NCBI RefSeq assembly: GCF_009765705.1
Contig: NZ_LMUX01000020.1
Location: forward strand, 124,001-188,000
Reading direction: 5' to 3'
Length of the DNA: 64,000 bases
DNA from: Burkholderia sp. L27(2015)
GTDB taxonomy: Bacteria; Pseudomonadota; Gammaproteobacteria; Burkholderiales; Burkholderiaceae
The translations under genes and the position numbers were made by a program. The stretch's first letter is position 1; each line of letters begins with the position of its first letter. This document shows positions 27,431 through 36,227 of this stretch, one piece after another. The notes below the pieces were generated by a model, which saw only the letters and a list, made by a program, of their open reading frames with translations, ran no database searches and had not been told where the DNA came from.

Positions 27431-28399
27431 ATGTCCGATCGTCCCCGTTTGCAACGGCGCACGCTTGACGGCGTGCTGCTCCTCGACAAGCCGCTTGGCT
27501 TGTCCAGTAACGACGCGCTGATCCGCGCCAAATTCCTGCTGCTGGCGAAGAAAGCCGGGCACACCGGCACACTCGATCCGTTGGCGTCGGGGCTGTTGCC
27601 GCTGTGCTTTGGCGAAGCGACTAAATTCTCGCAAGATTTGCTCGAAGCCGACAAGACCTACGAAGCTACGGTGCGGCTCGGCGTGCGTACTGCCACGGGC
27701 GACGCCGAGGGCGAAGCCGTTCAAACGCGACCGGTAGAGTGCGATCGGGCGGCGCTCGACGCGGTATTGCCCGCGTTTCGCGGTGAGATCACGCAGATCC
27801 CGCCGATGTACTCGGCGCTCAAACGCGACGGCAAGCCGCTTTATGAATATGCGCGAGCTGGCGAAGTACTGGAGCGCGAGGCGCGTCCAGTCACGATACA
27901 TAGTCTGGAAATTATCGACTGCGGTTTGCCGGCCGTGCCCGAGTTCCGGATGCGCGTGCGTTGTAGCAAGGGCACGTATATTCGTACCCTGGGCGAAGAT
28001 ATCGGCGAGCAGCTCGGTTGCGGTGCTCACTTGAGCGCATTACGTCGCACGGGAGTCGGTGCGCTGACGCTGGACGCCGCCATCGGTCTGGCCGCGCTTG
28101 AGCAAGCGCAGCCCAGCGAGCGCGACGCGTGGTTGCAGCCGGTCGATGTGCTGCTGTCGACTTTTGCTGCGGTGAGGCTCGATCCGGAATTGACACTACG
28201 GTTTTTGCAAGGGCAGCGGATACGTTTGCCGCAAGCGCTTGTGCCGGCGCCGTTACTGCTGAGCGAGGGTGGCGATGGCGACGACCTGGGTGGTCAACGC
28301 GTCAGGGTCTACGAAGGCGAAGGCAGGCTGCTCGGGACCGCGCGGTTTCTGGAGGGACTGCTGGCGCCCGAACGGGTGATTGCAACTCAAGCGGTTTGA
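27431..28399 (+). CDS. truB: tRNA pseudouridine(55) synthase TruB
   Basis: This 322-residue enzyme isomerises U55 in the T loop of tRNAs. The catalytic aspartate is Asp49 in HTGTLDPLASGLLPLC, and GKPLYEYARAG and RCSKGTYIRTLGEDIG are further family signatures. The C-terminal 70 residues form the PUA-like domain. It is the last gene of the rimP operon. No U-rich terminator follows; instead an array of 14-bp repeats runs to the stop of emrB on the other strand. Confidence 0.96.
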   Translation: MSDRPRLQRRTLDGVLLLDKPLGLSSNDALIRAKFLLLAKKAGHTGTLDPLASGLLPLCFGEATKFSQDLLEADKTYEATVRLGVRTATGDAEGEAVQTRPVECDRAALDAVLPAFRGEITQIPPMYSALKRDGKPLYEYARAGEVLEREARPVTIHSLEIIDCGLPAVPEFRMRVRCSKGTYIRTLGEDIGEQLGCGAHLSALRRTGVGALTLDAAIGLAALEQAQPSERDAWLQPVDVLLSTFAAVRLDPELTLRFLQGQRIRLPQALVPAPLLLSEGGDGDDLGGQRVRVYEGEGRLLGTARFLEGLLAPERVIATQAV

Positions 28400-28452
28400 A
28401 CGCGTTGCGCGCTGTTGCCGCTGACTAAAAGCGCCATCGGCATCGATGCCAA

Positions 28453-28564
28453 GATCAACGCACCCCGATCGATTCACCACGATCGACTCACCACGATCGA
28501 CTCACCACGATCGACTCACCACGATCGACGCACCACGATCAGCGCGCTAAGATCGCCGCATCAC
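28453..28564. repeat. Eight 14-bp tandem units each starting with GATC
   Basis: Units start at 28453, 28467, 28481, 28495, 28509, 28523, 28537 and 28551; every one begins with GATC. Three are identical (gatcgactcaccac) and the others differ by one to several bases. The array fills the gap between the convergent truB and emrB genes and its continuation touches the emrB stop codon. Confidence 0.9.
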
Positions 28565-28566
28565 GA

Positions 28567-30126
28567 TCAGTGTGCCGCCGCGGCCGCTGCTCCTGCATCG
28601 CCACCTGCGCTGCGTTCCGGCTTGGTGATCCAGATCAGGGCGATCAGCGCGATAAATATCCCAGCCGACAGATAGAACAAATCGTTCACACCCAGCATCG
28701 CCGCTTGTTGCGACAAACTCTCGTTGACCGACGCGTAGGCGGCCTGGGTGCTCATTCCCAGCCCTTGCAATTGCGTAACAGATTGGTTGAACGCCGGGTT
28801 ATACACACTCGTTTGTTCCGCCAACTGGGCGTGATGCAGGATGGTGCGATGATCCCACGCGGTCGTGAAGACCGATGAACCGATACCGCCGCACATGATC
28901 CGCACGAAGTTCGAGAGTCCGGACGCCGCGGGGATCCGGCTGCCTGGCAAGCCCGACAAGGTAATCGACACGAGGGGAATGAAAAATCCCGCCAGCGCGA
29001 TGCCCTGGATCAAGGTGGGCACCATCAAGGCCCAAGTATCGACCTCGGTGGTATAGAGCGAGCGCATCCAGAAGCACAGCGCGAAAACCAGAAACGCAAT
29101 GGTCGCGATGTAGCGCGGATCGGTCTTCGGTAAAATCTTGCCGGTGAGCGGCGAGAGCAGGATGGCGAACAGGCCCACAGGGGCGAGCATCAAACCGGCG
29201 TTCGTCGCGGTGTAGCCGAGGGTGGTCTGCAGCCACAGCGGCAACAGCACCAGGTTGCCGAAATACAGGCCATAGCCGATCGAAAGCGATATGGTGCCGC
29301 CGGTGAAATTGCGCCGTGAAAACAGCGACAAATCGACTACCGGGTGGTCGTCCGTCAGTTCCCAGATCACGAACATCGTGAAGCCAATCACGGCCACCAG
29401 CGCCAGCGTCACGATCGTTGTCGAGTTGAACCAGTCGAGATCCTTGCCTTTGTCGAGCATCACTTGCAGCGAGCCGACCCAGATCACCAACAATGCGAGT
29501 CCTATGCTGTCAATCGGCGCCTTCTTGATAGCCGAGTCGCGATCGCGAAAGATAAACCAGGTCAGGGCCGCCGCGAGTATCCCGACAGGAATATTCACGT
29601 AGAAAATCCACGGCCACGAGATATTGTCGGAGATCCAGCCGCCGAGAATTGGCCCCGCGACGGGGGCCGTGAGCGTGGTCATGGACCACAGCGCCAGCGC
29701 AATCGGCGCCTTGGCCTTCGGATAACTGGCCAGCAGCAGGGTTTGCGAAAGCGGAATCATCGGGCCGGCCACCGCGCCCTGCAATACGCGCCCAGCCAGA
29801 AGTATCGGCAGCGTAGGCGCCAGGCCGCACAGCCACGACGAAATGACGAACAGGATGATAGACCCGACAAACAAGCGCACTTGACCGATCCGGTCAGTCA
29901 GCCAACCGGTCAGCGGCACCGAAATCGCGTTGGCGACCGCGAACGACGTGATCACCCAGGTGCCCTGGTCGGAGGCCACACCGAGGTCGCCTGAAATCGA
30001 CGGAATCGAAACGTTGGCGATCGATGTGTCCAGCACATTCATGAACACCGCCAGCGAGACGGCGAGGGTTCCCAGGCCTAGCTTGATGCCTGATAACGGG
30101 GCGTGGGCTTCGTACGCTTGAGCCAT
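28567..30126 (-). CDS. emrB: EmrB/QacA-type MFS drug exporter (DHA2)
   Basis: The protein has 519 residues and fourteen predicted membrane helices, typical of DHA2 exporters. It carries the loop motif WLTDRIGQVRLFVGS, and motif C residues near LTAPVAGPILGGW. EmrB uses the proton gradient to push hydrophobic toxicants through EmrA and an outer membrane channel. It is the last gene of the marR-OMF-emrA-emrB operon, 14 bp after emrA. The alanine-rich C-terminus ends within the adjacent repeat array. Confidence 0.94.
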   Translation of the reverse strand: MAQAYEAHAPLSGIKLGLGTLAVSLAVFMNVLDTSIANVSIPSISGDLGVASDQGTWVITSFAVANAISVPLTGWLTDRIGQVRLFVGSIILFVISSWLCGLAPTLPILLAGRVLQGAVAGPMIPLSQTLLLASYPKAKAPIALALWSMTTLTAPVAGPILGGWISDNISWPWIFYVNIPVGILAAALTWFIFRDRDSAIKKAPIDSIGLALLVIWVGSLQVMLDKGKDLDWFNSTTIVTLALVAVIGFTMFVIWELTDDHPVVDLSLFSRRNFTGGTISLSIGYGLYFGNLVLLPLWLQTTLGYTATNAGLMLAPVGLFAILLSPLTGKILPKTDPRYIATIAFLVFALCFWMRSLYTTEVDTWALMVPTLIQGIALAGFFIPLVSITLSGLPGSRIPAASGLSNFVRIMCGGIGSSVFTTAWDHRTILHHAQLAEQTSVYNPAFNQSVTQLQGLGMSTQAAYASVNESLSQQAAMLGVNDLFYLSAGIFIALIALIWITKPERSAGGDAGAAAAAAH

Positions 30127-30140
30127 CGATCAGATCCCGC

Positions 30141-31379
30141 TCACATCAATTTCGGGATGGGACGCATCTGGCGCGTGTTGCGTGACGGATTCAACTGGAC
30201 GTCGTTGGGTAGACCGGCGTTCGCGGCTATCACACGCCCGATTTCGGCGTCGGCCTCGTCACCATATTTCTCGAACACATTGGTTTGATAGACCGTGTTC
30301 GAGGCTGCGGCGAGTTGAGTGCCACGATCGTCGCGAACCCCGACTTCGACGCCCATCGACAGCCCGATGCGCAGCGGATGCTTCTCGAGTTCCTGCGGGT
30401 CCAGCCCGATGCGTACCGGCAAACGCTGTACCACTTTGATCCAGTTTCCGGTTGCGTTCTGTGCGGGCAGCAATGAGAACGCGCTGCCGGTGCCGGCCGA
30501 AAAGCCGATGACCTTGCCGTGGTAGACCACCGACGAGCCATAGACGTCGGCCGTCAATTCGACCGGCTGGCCAATTCGCATGTGGCGCAACTGTACTTCC
30601 TTGAAGTTGGCGTCGACCCACACACTGTTCAGCGGCACGATGGCCATCAGCGGCGTGCCCGGCGAGACACGCTGGCCGACCTGCACGGTGCGTTTGGCGA
30701 CGTAACCGGTTACCGGGGCGGGCAAGGTGTTGCGCGCGTAGTTGATGTAGGCATCGCGGACCTTGGCGGCAGCGGCCATGACGTTGGGATGGCGCGTGAT
30801 CGACGTATTGTCGGTCAACGAACGATTCGAGGCGAGCTGCTGTTGCGAGACGTCGAGCGCCGCTTGTGCCGTCTTGACGGCGTCCTGTGCATGGGCGAGT
30901 TCCTCACCCGAGACGGCGCCCGATTGGGCCACCAGCATGCGTCGGCGCAAATCTTCCTGAGCCTGGCTGAACAGGGCCTGGCGCTGTACGACGTCGGCGG
31001 CATACGCGTTGTTGTTCACGTACAGCGTGCGTACCTGGCGCACAGCCTGACCCAGGCTCGCTTCGGCCTGGTCGAGCGCGACTTTCGAATCGGCCGGGTC
31101 GAGCGTAATCAAGGGGTCGCCGATCTTGACGATCTGCGTATCGTCGGCGTTCACGCCAACGACGGTTCCCATCACCTGCGGGGTGATCTGCACCACATTG
31201 CCGTTGACATAAGCGTCGTCGGTGCTTTCATAAAAGCGTGCATCGAGGAAGTAGTACAACGCGTAAGCGATTGCCGCGATCAGCACCACCGCGCCCAGCA
31301 GCAGCATCATGGTCTTGCGGCGGCCGTTGCTCTTGGGCGCTGGGGGCGTGCTCGATGGATGGTCTTGGGTGTCGCTCAT
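30141..31379 (-). CDS. emrA: EmrA/HlyD-type membrane fusion protein
   Basis: The 412-residue protein has one N-terminal membrane helix (about 24-44), then a biotinyl-lipoyl-like domain split around a coiled-coil hairpin (about 100-190), and a beta-barrel region. The DAYVNGNVVQITPQVMGTV segment is diagnostic of the EmrA family. It bridges EmrB in the inner membrane to the outer membrane factor. The ATG at 31379 has ggag upstream. A proline/serine-rich cytosolic tail precedes the helix. Confidence 0.94.
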   Translation of the reverse strand: MSDTQDHPSSTPPAPKSNGRRKTMMLLLGAVVLIAAIAYALYYFLDARFYESTDDAYVNGNVVQITPQVMGTVVGVNADDTQIVKIGDPLITLDPADSKVALDQAEASLGQAVRQVRTLYVNNNAYAADVVQRQALFSQAQEDLRRRMLVAQSGAVSGEELAHAQDAVKTAQAALDVSQQQLASNRSLTDNTSITRHPNVMAAAAKVRDAYINYARNTLPAPVTGYVAKRTVQVGQRVSPGTPLMAIVPLNSVWVDANFKEVQLRHMRIGQPVELTADVYGSSVVYHGKVIGFSAGTGSAFSLLPAQNATGNWIKVVQRLPVRIGLDPQELEKHPLRIGLSMGVEVGVRDDRGTQLAAASNTVYQTNVFEKYGDEADAEIGRVIAANAGLPNDVQLNPSRNTRQMRPIPKLM

Positions 31380-31455
31380 GAATTACTCCGTATTCTCAAT
31401 TCTGGTCGATTCGTTATATTTGGTATCGTGTTCAGTCGGCTGCTCAGTCGTTTTT

Positions 31456-33009
31456 TCACTCGGCTTTTGCCGCAGCCGCAGCCGCAGCGCTGGCGTGCGT
31501 ATCTGTCTTAACATCTGTGTTAGCCCCGCTCTTAGCGTCGGCGTCGGGCGCGAGCGCACTTCCTGTCGCGTCAAAGCCTCCACCGAGCGCCTTGTATAAG
31601 CCCATTTGCTGATAGCGGCGGCTCATGCGCAGATCCAGGACAGCTTGCTGCTGGGCCAGCCAATTCAAATTCGTGTCCAACACGCTAGCTTCGGGCGATA
31701 GCCCGGCGCGATAGCGCAGCAGCGCGAGTTCATGGCGCCGCCGTGCCGCTTCAGCGGCTTTCTGCGCATCCACCAATTGCTTGTCGGTCGAGCGTATCGT
31801 CTCGACATCGGTCGCGACTTCATTGAGCGCGCTGATTAGCGTCTGGTTGTAGTAGGCCACCGCGCTGTCGTAATTCGCATACTGACCTCTGAGGTTGGCC
31901 CGCAGCGTGCCGGCATCGAAGATCGGCAAGTGTATGGCCGGGCCCGCTTGAAACTGACTGCTGCTCGCGGTGAGCAGGCGGCCAAAGCCAAAAGAGTCAA
32001 AGCCGGCCAGCGCGACCAGGTTCACGTCGGGATAGAACTCGGCCTTGGCGACCTTGACACCGTGCGAGGCGGCGTCCACGTTCCAGCGAGCCGATACCAG
32101 ATCGGGGCGACGCGACACCAGGTCAGCCGGCAGGTTATCGGGCAAGCGCAGCGGATTGCCAAGTCCGAGCTTGGGCGCCTCGATCGCCATGCCGCGATCC
32201 GGGCCTTTACCGAGCAGCGCGGCCAACTGATACCGCGTCACGGTTATCTGGCCGTCGATCTGGGTCAGGTTGCTTTGGCTGGACGCCAGGTCGCCTTCGG
32301 TCGAGCGTTGTTCCAACTGGTTATCGAGGCCGGACGACACACGCCCGTTGGTGAGAGCGCCCAGATGGCGACGATCGTCAGTGGTCTGCTGTGCGATCTG
32401 GCGGATCGCATATTCGCGTGCAAGCTGATTGTAGGTTTGCGCCACCGAGGTGGCCAGCGTCAACCTGACTTGCTGCTGATCAGCCTGCGCGGATTTTTCC
32501 TGCGAGACCGCCTGGAGTACGCCTTGACGATTCTTGCCCCACAGATCGAGTTCGAACGAGGCGTTCAGCAGCAGGGTGTTTTCCGTGTACCAGCTTCCGC
32601 CGAAGGGAGGCGGATAAAGCGCATTGGCGGAATAGCGTTCGCGATTCAGGGTGTATCCGACGCTGACCTGGGGCATCAGCTTGGCGTCGGCGCCCTGCGT
32701 GTAGGCGGCGGCTGCCGCAATGCGAGCGCGCGCTTGCGCCACGCTCGGGCTGTCCGCCAGCGCTTCGTCGATCAGCTTGGTCAGTTGGGGATCGCCGAAT
32801 TGGTCAGCCCAGTCGACGTCCGGCCAGCGACCGCCTTCGGCGGGCAAGCTGCGCTGTGCGTTGAGCTGATCGGCGGCGGTCACATGGTTGCTGTTCTTGA
32901 TATCGGTATAGGTAACGCAACCGGCCAAGCTCAGCGCCACCGCGGCGAGCAGGCCGGCGGTCTTGATTTTGCAGCCACGGGGCATGAGCGTGTGAGGAAG
33001 AAGGATCAT
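31456..33009 (-). CDS. Outer membrane factor lipoprotein (NodT/OprM family)
   Basis: From the ATG at 33009 the protein has 517 residues. A signal with lipobox LAGC precedes the mature cysteine (LSLAGCVTYT), so it is an acylated outer membrane channel subunit. The two repeated OEP domains (about 75-270 and 285-480) form the trimeric beta-barrel and periplasmic tunnel used by tripartite efflux pumps. The C-terminus is an alanine-rich tail. The frame stays open upstream to 33123, and a later ATG at 32985 is also possible; none has a good ribosome binding site. It lies between marR and emrA in one operon. Confidence 0.92.
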   Translation of the reverse strand: MILLPHTLMPRGCKIKTAGLLAAVALSLAGCVTYTDIKNSNHVTAADQLNAQRSLPAEGGRWPDVDWADQFGDPQLTKLIDEALADSPSVAQARARIAAAAAYTQGADAKLMPQVSVGYTLNRERYSANALYPPPFGGSWYTENTLLLNASFELDLWGKNRQGVLQAVSQEKSAQADQQQVRLTLATSVAQTYNQLAREYAIRQIAQQTTDDRRHLGALTNGRVSSGLDNQLEQRSTEGDLASSQSNLTQIDGQITVTRYQLAALLGKGPDRGMAIEAPKLGLGNPLRLPDNLPADLVSRRPDLVSARWNVDAASHGVKVAKAEFYPDVNLVALAGFDSFGFGRLLTASSSQFQAGPAIHLPIFDAGTLRANLRGQYANYDSAVAYYNQTLISALNEVATDVETIRSTDKQLVDAQKAAEAARRRHELALLRYRAGLSPEASVLDTNLNWLAQQQAVLDLRMSRRYQQMGLYKALGGGFDATGSALAPDADAKSGANTDVKTDTHASAAAAAAAKAE

Positions 33010-33138
33010 TGCGCAGTTTTTAAAAAAACGTTTCGTGTCGGGATGATGCACCGGGTACGACGACAATATGAGCGGTGGCCTGCATGGGGGATCGGTGCTT
33101 GCGGACCGATGCCGGGTCCGCACCGACGCCTGGATTTT

Positions 33139-33654
33139 TTATGTGTCGCCGGATTCGTCGCAGAGCCTGCCCGATTGAAGGGGCGCGCGCTCGTCCGCAT
33201 TGCATAGAATCCGTTTCAGCGTCTGCCGCAGCGTATCGACTTCGACGGGCGCCAATCCTTTGAGCATTTCGTCCCGCACCTTGTTGAAAATGGCCGGCAT
33301 GCGCGCCGCGAGGTCATAACCCTGTGCAGTCAGTTCGAGTTTGACGACGCGACGGTCTTCCTTGCTGCGAATACGCGCCAGCAGCCCGTGTTTTTCAAGC
33401 CGATCGATCAGGCGGGTGACGGCGCTGGCATCAATGCCGTATTCGCGCGCCAAGTCCACGGCAGCGGCGCACTTGCCGGTACCCAGCAGAAAAATAATGC
33501 TGGCCTGAGTGCTGGTGATGCCGAGTTCGCCCATCGTGTGCTGATTCACCGCGTTCGACATGGTCGAGCGCACGCGAGCGAGCAGGTAGCCAACACTGTC
33601 ATCGAATTTATATTTGGAGATTTCGTTAAACAGGCTGGGTGGGCAGTCGGCCAT
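33139..33654 (-). CDS. MarR-family transcriptional regulator of the efflux operon
   Basis: This 171-residue protein has the MarR winged helix-turn-helix (about 60-125), with DASAVTRLIDRLEKHGLLAR as recognition region and RSKEDRRVVKLELT as the wing. It is the first gene of the operon, so it probably represses its own promoter and the pump genes until a hydrophobic ligand binds. The promoter region at 33680-33721 contains two identical 11-bp elements that fit a MarR operator. Confidence 0.93.
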   Translation of the reverse strand: MADCPPSLFNEISKYKFDDSVGYLLARVRSTMSNAVNQHTMGELGITSTQASIIFLLGTGKCAAAVDLAREYGIDASAVTRLIDRLEKHGLLARIRSKEDRRVVKLELTAQGYDLAARMPAIFNKVRDEMLKGLAPVEVDTLRQTLKRILCNADERAPLQSGRLCDESGDT

Positions 33655-33679
33655 GAAAGATTATATTGTGAAGCAATAG

Positions 33680-33721
33680 TTGACTAGGCATGAGTATAGC
33701 TAGTTATAATTGACTAGGCAA
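33680..33721 (-). promoter_or_regulatory. marR-emr promoter with overlapping operator elements
   Basis: On the minus strand, TTGCCT (33721-33716) and TATACT (33698-33693) are separated by exactly 17 bp. The element TTGACTAGGCA (plus strand) occurs at 33680-33690 and 33710-33720, covering the predicted start site and the -35 box. CTAGT at 33700-33704 and ACTAG at 33713-33717 add an inverted repeat. This layout suits autorepression by the MarR protein. Confidence 0.75.
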
Positions 33722-33886
33722 TAATCTCATTTTTAATGGAGGGGGTAAATATTGCGCGCTGCGCAGCCAACGTTTGGGCGCGCAACGGTGCTCCCCGATT
33801 GTTCCCCCGGTCGTGTCGCCGTTGTCGTCGAACTGCAGGTCCCGTTGCACAAACCCAGCATCGCCATCGGTTAATTCATGTACGCA

Positions 33887-33895
33887 TGCTATAAT
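33887..33895 (+). promoter_or_regulatory. Extended -10 promoter for typA
   Basis: TGCTATAAT is a perfect extended -10 element. The -35 region is poor, as is usual for this class. The predicted start near 33902 leaves a leader of about 175 nt before typA. Confidence 0.6.
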
Positions 33896-34078
33896 CCAAG
33901 GCTAACGAGAATGCGGCCTTTCTAGAAATACGATCTGTAGTTCGGATCTTTAGCGTCTTCGATATCCCAACCGGGTTCGAAGCGTGTATGTGGCAGACGC
34001 GTTCCGTCCAAACTGGGCGCCCGATTTGCGCCTCACAGGCCCTGGCGGCCGCCCAAACGACTTCTATCAAGCTCCCTT

Positions 34079-35902
34079 ATGACCCGCGCGCTCCGCAATA
34101 TCGCCATCATCGCTCACGTCGATCACGGCAAAACTACCCTGGTTGACCAGCTGCTTCGGCAGTCCGGCACGTTCCGAGAAAATCAGCATCTCGTCGAGCG
34201 CGTCATGGACTCGAACGACATTGAAAAAGAGCGGGGCATTACGATTCTCGCGAAAAACTGCGCGGTCGAATATGGCGAGACCCACATTAATATCGTCGAC
34301 ACCCCGGGACACGCCGACTTCGGTGGCGAGGTCGAGCGTGTGCTGTCGATGGTCGATTCCGTGCTGTTGCTGGTCGATGCCGTGGACGGCCCGATGCCGC
34401 AAACGCGTTTCGTGACGCGCAAGGCGCTGGCGCTGGGCCTCAAGCCCATCGTCGTGGTGAACAAGATCGACCGTCCGAGCGCACGTCCGGAATGGGTGGT
34501 CAACCAGACGTTCGACCTGTTCGATAAGCTGGGTGCCACCGAAGAGCAACTCGATTTCCCGGTGGTGTATGCGTCGGCGCTCAACGGTTACGCGAGCATG
34601 GACCCCAACGCACGCGAAGGCGACATGCGTCCGCTGTTCGATGCTGTGCTGGAATACGTTCCGGTGCGCCCCGCCGATCCGGAAGGCCCGCTGCAATTGC
34701 AAATTACCTCGCTCGACTATTCGACCTATGTCGGCCGCATCGGCGTAGGCCGGATTTCGCGCGGACGTCTGCGTCCGGGGCAGCCGGTATCGATGCGCTT
34801 CGGCCCTGAAGGCGAAGTGATGAACCGCAAGATCAACCAGGTGCTGTCGTTCAGCGGCCTGGAACGCGTGATGGTCGATACGGCTGAAGCTGGCGACATC
34901 GTGCTGATCAACGGCATCGAGGACATCGGCATCGGCGCTACCATCTGCGCTGTCGATACGCCCGAAGCGCTGCCGATGATCACGGTCGATGAACCGACCC
35001 TGACGATGAATTTCTGCGTCAACTCTTCGCCGCTGGCCGGCCGTGAAGGCAAGTTCGTCACCAGCCGCCAGATCCGCGATCGCCTCAACCGTGAGTTGAA
35101 CCACAACGTGGCGCTGCGCGTGAAAGATACCGGCGACGAAACCGTGTTCGAAGTGTCGGGCCGCGGTGAATTGCACCTGACCATCCTGATCGAAAACATG
35201 CGTCGCGAAGGCTACGAGTTGGCCGTGTCGCGTCCGCGCGTGGTGCTCCATGAGATCGATGGCGTCAAGCATGAGCCGTACGAATTGCTGACCGTCGATA
35301 TGGAAGATGCCAACCAGGGCGCAGTGATGGAAGAGCTGGGCCGCCGCAAAGGCGAGCTGCTGGATATGGCATCGGACGGCAAGGGCCGCACGCGCCTTGA
35401 ATATCGCATTCCGGCGCGTGGCCTGATCGGTTTCCAAGGTGAATTCCTGACCCTCACCCGCGGTACGGGTTTGGCTGCCCACATTTTCGATGCGTACGCG
35501 CCAGTGCGTGAAGGCAGCATCGGCGAGCGCCGTAACGGCGTGCTGATCTCGCAGGATGATGGCGCGGCCGTGGCCTACGCCTTGTGGAAGCTGCAGGATC
35601 GCGGCCGCATGTTCGTCAAGCCGGGCGATGCGTTGTATGAGGGCATGATTATCGGCATACACAGCCGCGACAATGACCTGGTCGTGAACCCGATCAAGGG
35701 CAAGCAACTGACCAACGTGCGTGCGTCGGGTACCGACGAAGCGGTGCGTCTGGTGCCGGCGATCCAGATGTCGCTCGAGTACGCGGTCGAGTTTATCGAC
35801 GACGACGAATTGGTCGAAGTGACGCCGCAATCGATCCGTTTGCGCAAACGTCATTTGAAAGAGCATGAACGTCGTAAAGCCGGTCGCGAAACGGCTGCTT
35901 AA
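34079..35902 (+). CDS. typA: Ribosome-associated GTPase TypA/BipA
   Basis: The product has 607 residues, the normal length. The G domain motifs AHVDHGKTT (P loop), DTPGHADF and [10 protein letters not shown] are intact. EF-G-like domains and the TypA-specific C-terminal domain follow, with [18 protein letters not shown] a strong signature. TypA binds ribosomes and helps assembly and translation under stress such as cold. The long predicted leader may relate to such control, which is an inference. Confidence 0.97.
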   Translation: MTRALRNIAIIAHVDHGKTTLVDQLLRQSGTFRENQHLVERVMDSNDIEKERGITILAKNCAVEYGETHINIVDTPGHADFGGEVERVLSMVDSVLLLVDAVDGPMPQTRFVTRKALALGLKPIVVVNKIDRPSARPEWVVNQTFDLFDKLGATEEQLDFPVVYASALNGYASMDPNAREGDMRPLFDAVLEYVPVRPADPEGPLQLQITSLDYSTYVGRIGVGRISRGRLRPGQPVSMRFGPEGEVMNRKINQVLSFSGLERVMVDTAEAGDIVLINGIEDIGIGATICAVDTPEALPMITVDEPTLTMNFCVNSSPLAGREGKFVTSRQIRDRLNRELNHNVALRVKDTGDETVFEVSGRGELHLTILIENMRREGYELAVSRPRVVLHEIDGVKHEPYELLTVDMEDANQGAVMEELGRRKGELLDMASDGKGRTRLEYRIPARGLIGFQGEFLTLTRGTGLAAHIFDAYAPVREGSIGERRNGVLISQDDGAAVAYALWKLQDRGRMFVKPGDALYEGMIIGIHSRDNDLVVNPIKGKQLTNVRASGTDEAVRLVPAIQMSLEYAVEFIDDDELVEVTPQSIRLRKRHLKEHERRKAGRETAA

Positions 35903-35912
35903 AGATTGATCG

Positions 35913-35942
35913 AACCGCCCGGTTAGAGGGCGGTTTTTTTTA
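35913..35942 (+). terminator. Intrinsic terminator of typA
   Basis: AACCGCCC (35913-35920) pairs with GGGCGGTT (35928-35935), followed by seven T residues. It begins 11 bp after the stop codon. Confidence 0.92.
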
Positions 35943-35969
35943 TTCTGTGCAGCAAGTGGGATGGCTTTG

Positions 35970-35990
35970 TGATACTCGGTAGTAGTATCA
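35970..35990. promoter_or_regulatory. Inverted repeat upstream of odhA, candidate operator
   Basis: TGATACT (35970-35976) and AGTATCA (35984-35990) are perfectly symmetrical around seven bases. It lies about 240 bp before the odhA start, between two transcription units, and is a candidate regulator site for the 2-oxoglutarate dehydrogenase genes. Confidence 0.4.
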
Positions 35991-36227
35991 TGCTGGGTCC
36001 CGCTAATTGCAGGAAAGCGGGCAGGAAAGAGTTACTGTGTAACGGCGGGGATTTGCTTCATGTCCCTGTCTGTCCCGATATCGTTGGGCATGGTATGCTC
36101 CGTTTGTGCATTATTTTGGTCCTTCCAAGCACCCTTGATTCACGCATCCGCAGAACGGTCAGGCCGTGTCGCGGAAGGTTGAGTAACCCGCTATTTTTCG
36201 AGAAACTCGAAGAAAGGTGAGCGTCAA

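Larger units (their letters stand above)
33655..34078. other. Divergent intergenic region, marR to typA
   Basis: This 424-bp gap carries the marR promoter/operator (33680-33721), an A+T-rich stretch to about 33750, and the extended -10 typA promoter (33887-33895). It leaves a predicted typA leader of about 175 nt. No gene is supported. Confidence 0.6.
35903..36227. other. Intergenic region between typA and odhA
   Basis: The 325-bp gap contains the typA terminator (35913-35942) and an inverted repeat TGATACT/AGTATCA (35970-35990). No clear promoter hexamer pair was found, though a promoter for the odh genes must lie here. No gene is supported. Confidence 0.5.

Noticed and set aside
30519-33207. 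Plus-strand frames opposite emrA and the outer membrane factor
   Set aside because: They are antisense to well-supported efflux genes and lack ribosome binding sites and domains.
33960-34030. GGTTCGAA-like T-loop sequence near 33974, possible tRNA in the typA leader
   Set aside because: The flanking bases do not form a T stem, and no acceptor, D or anticodon arm can be folded around it.
34067-35866. 600-residue minus-strand frame opposite typA
   Set aside because: It mirrors the typA codons and has no start signal or family match.
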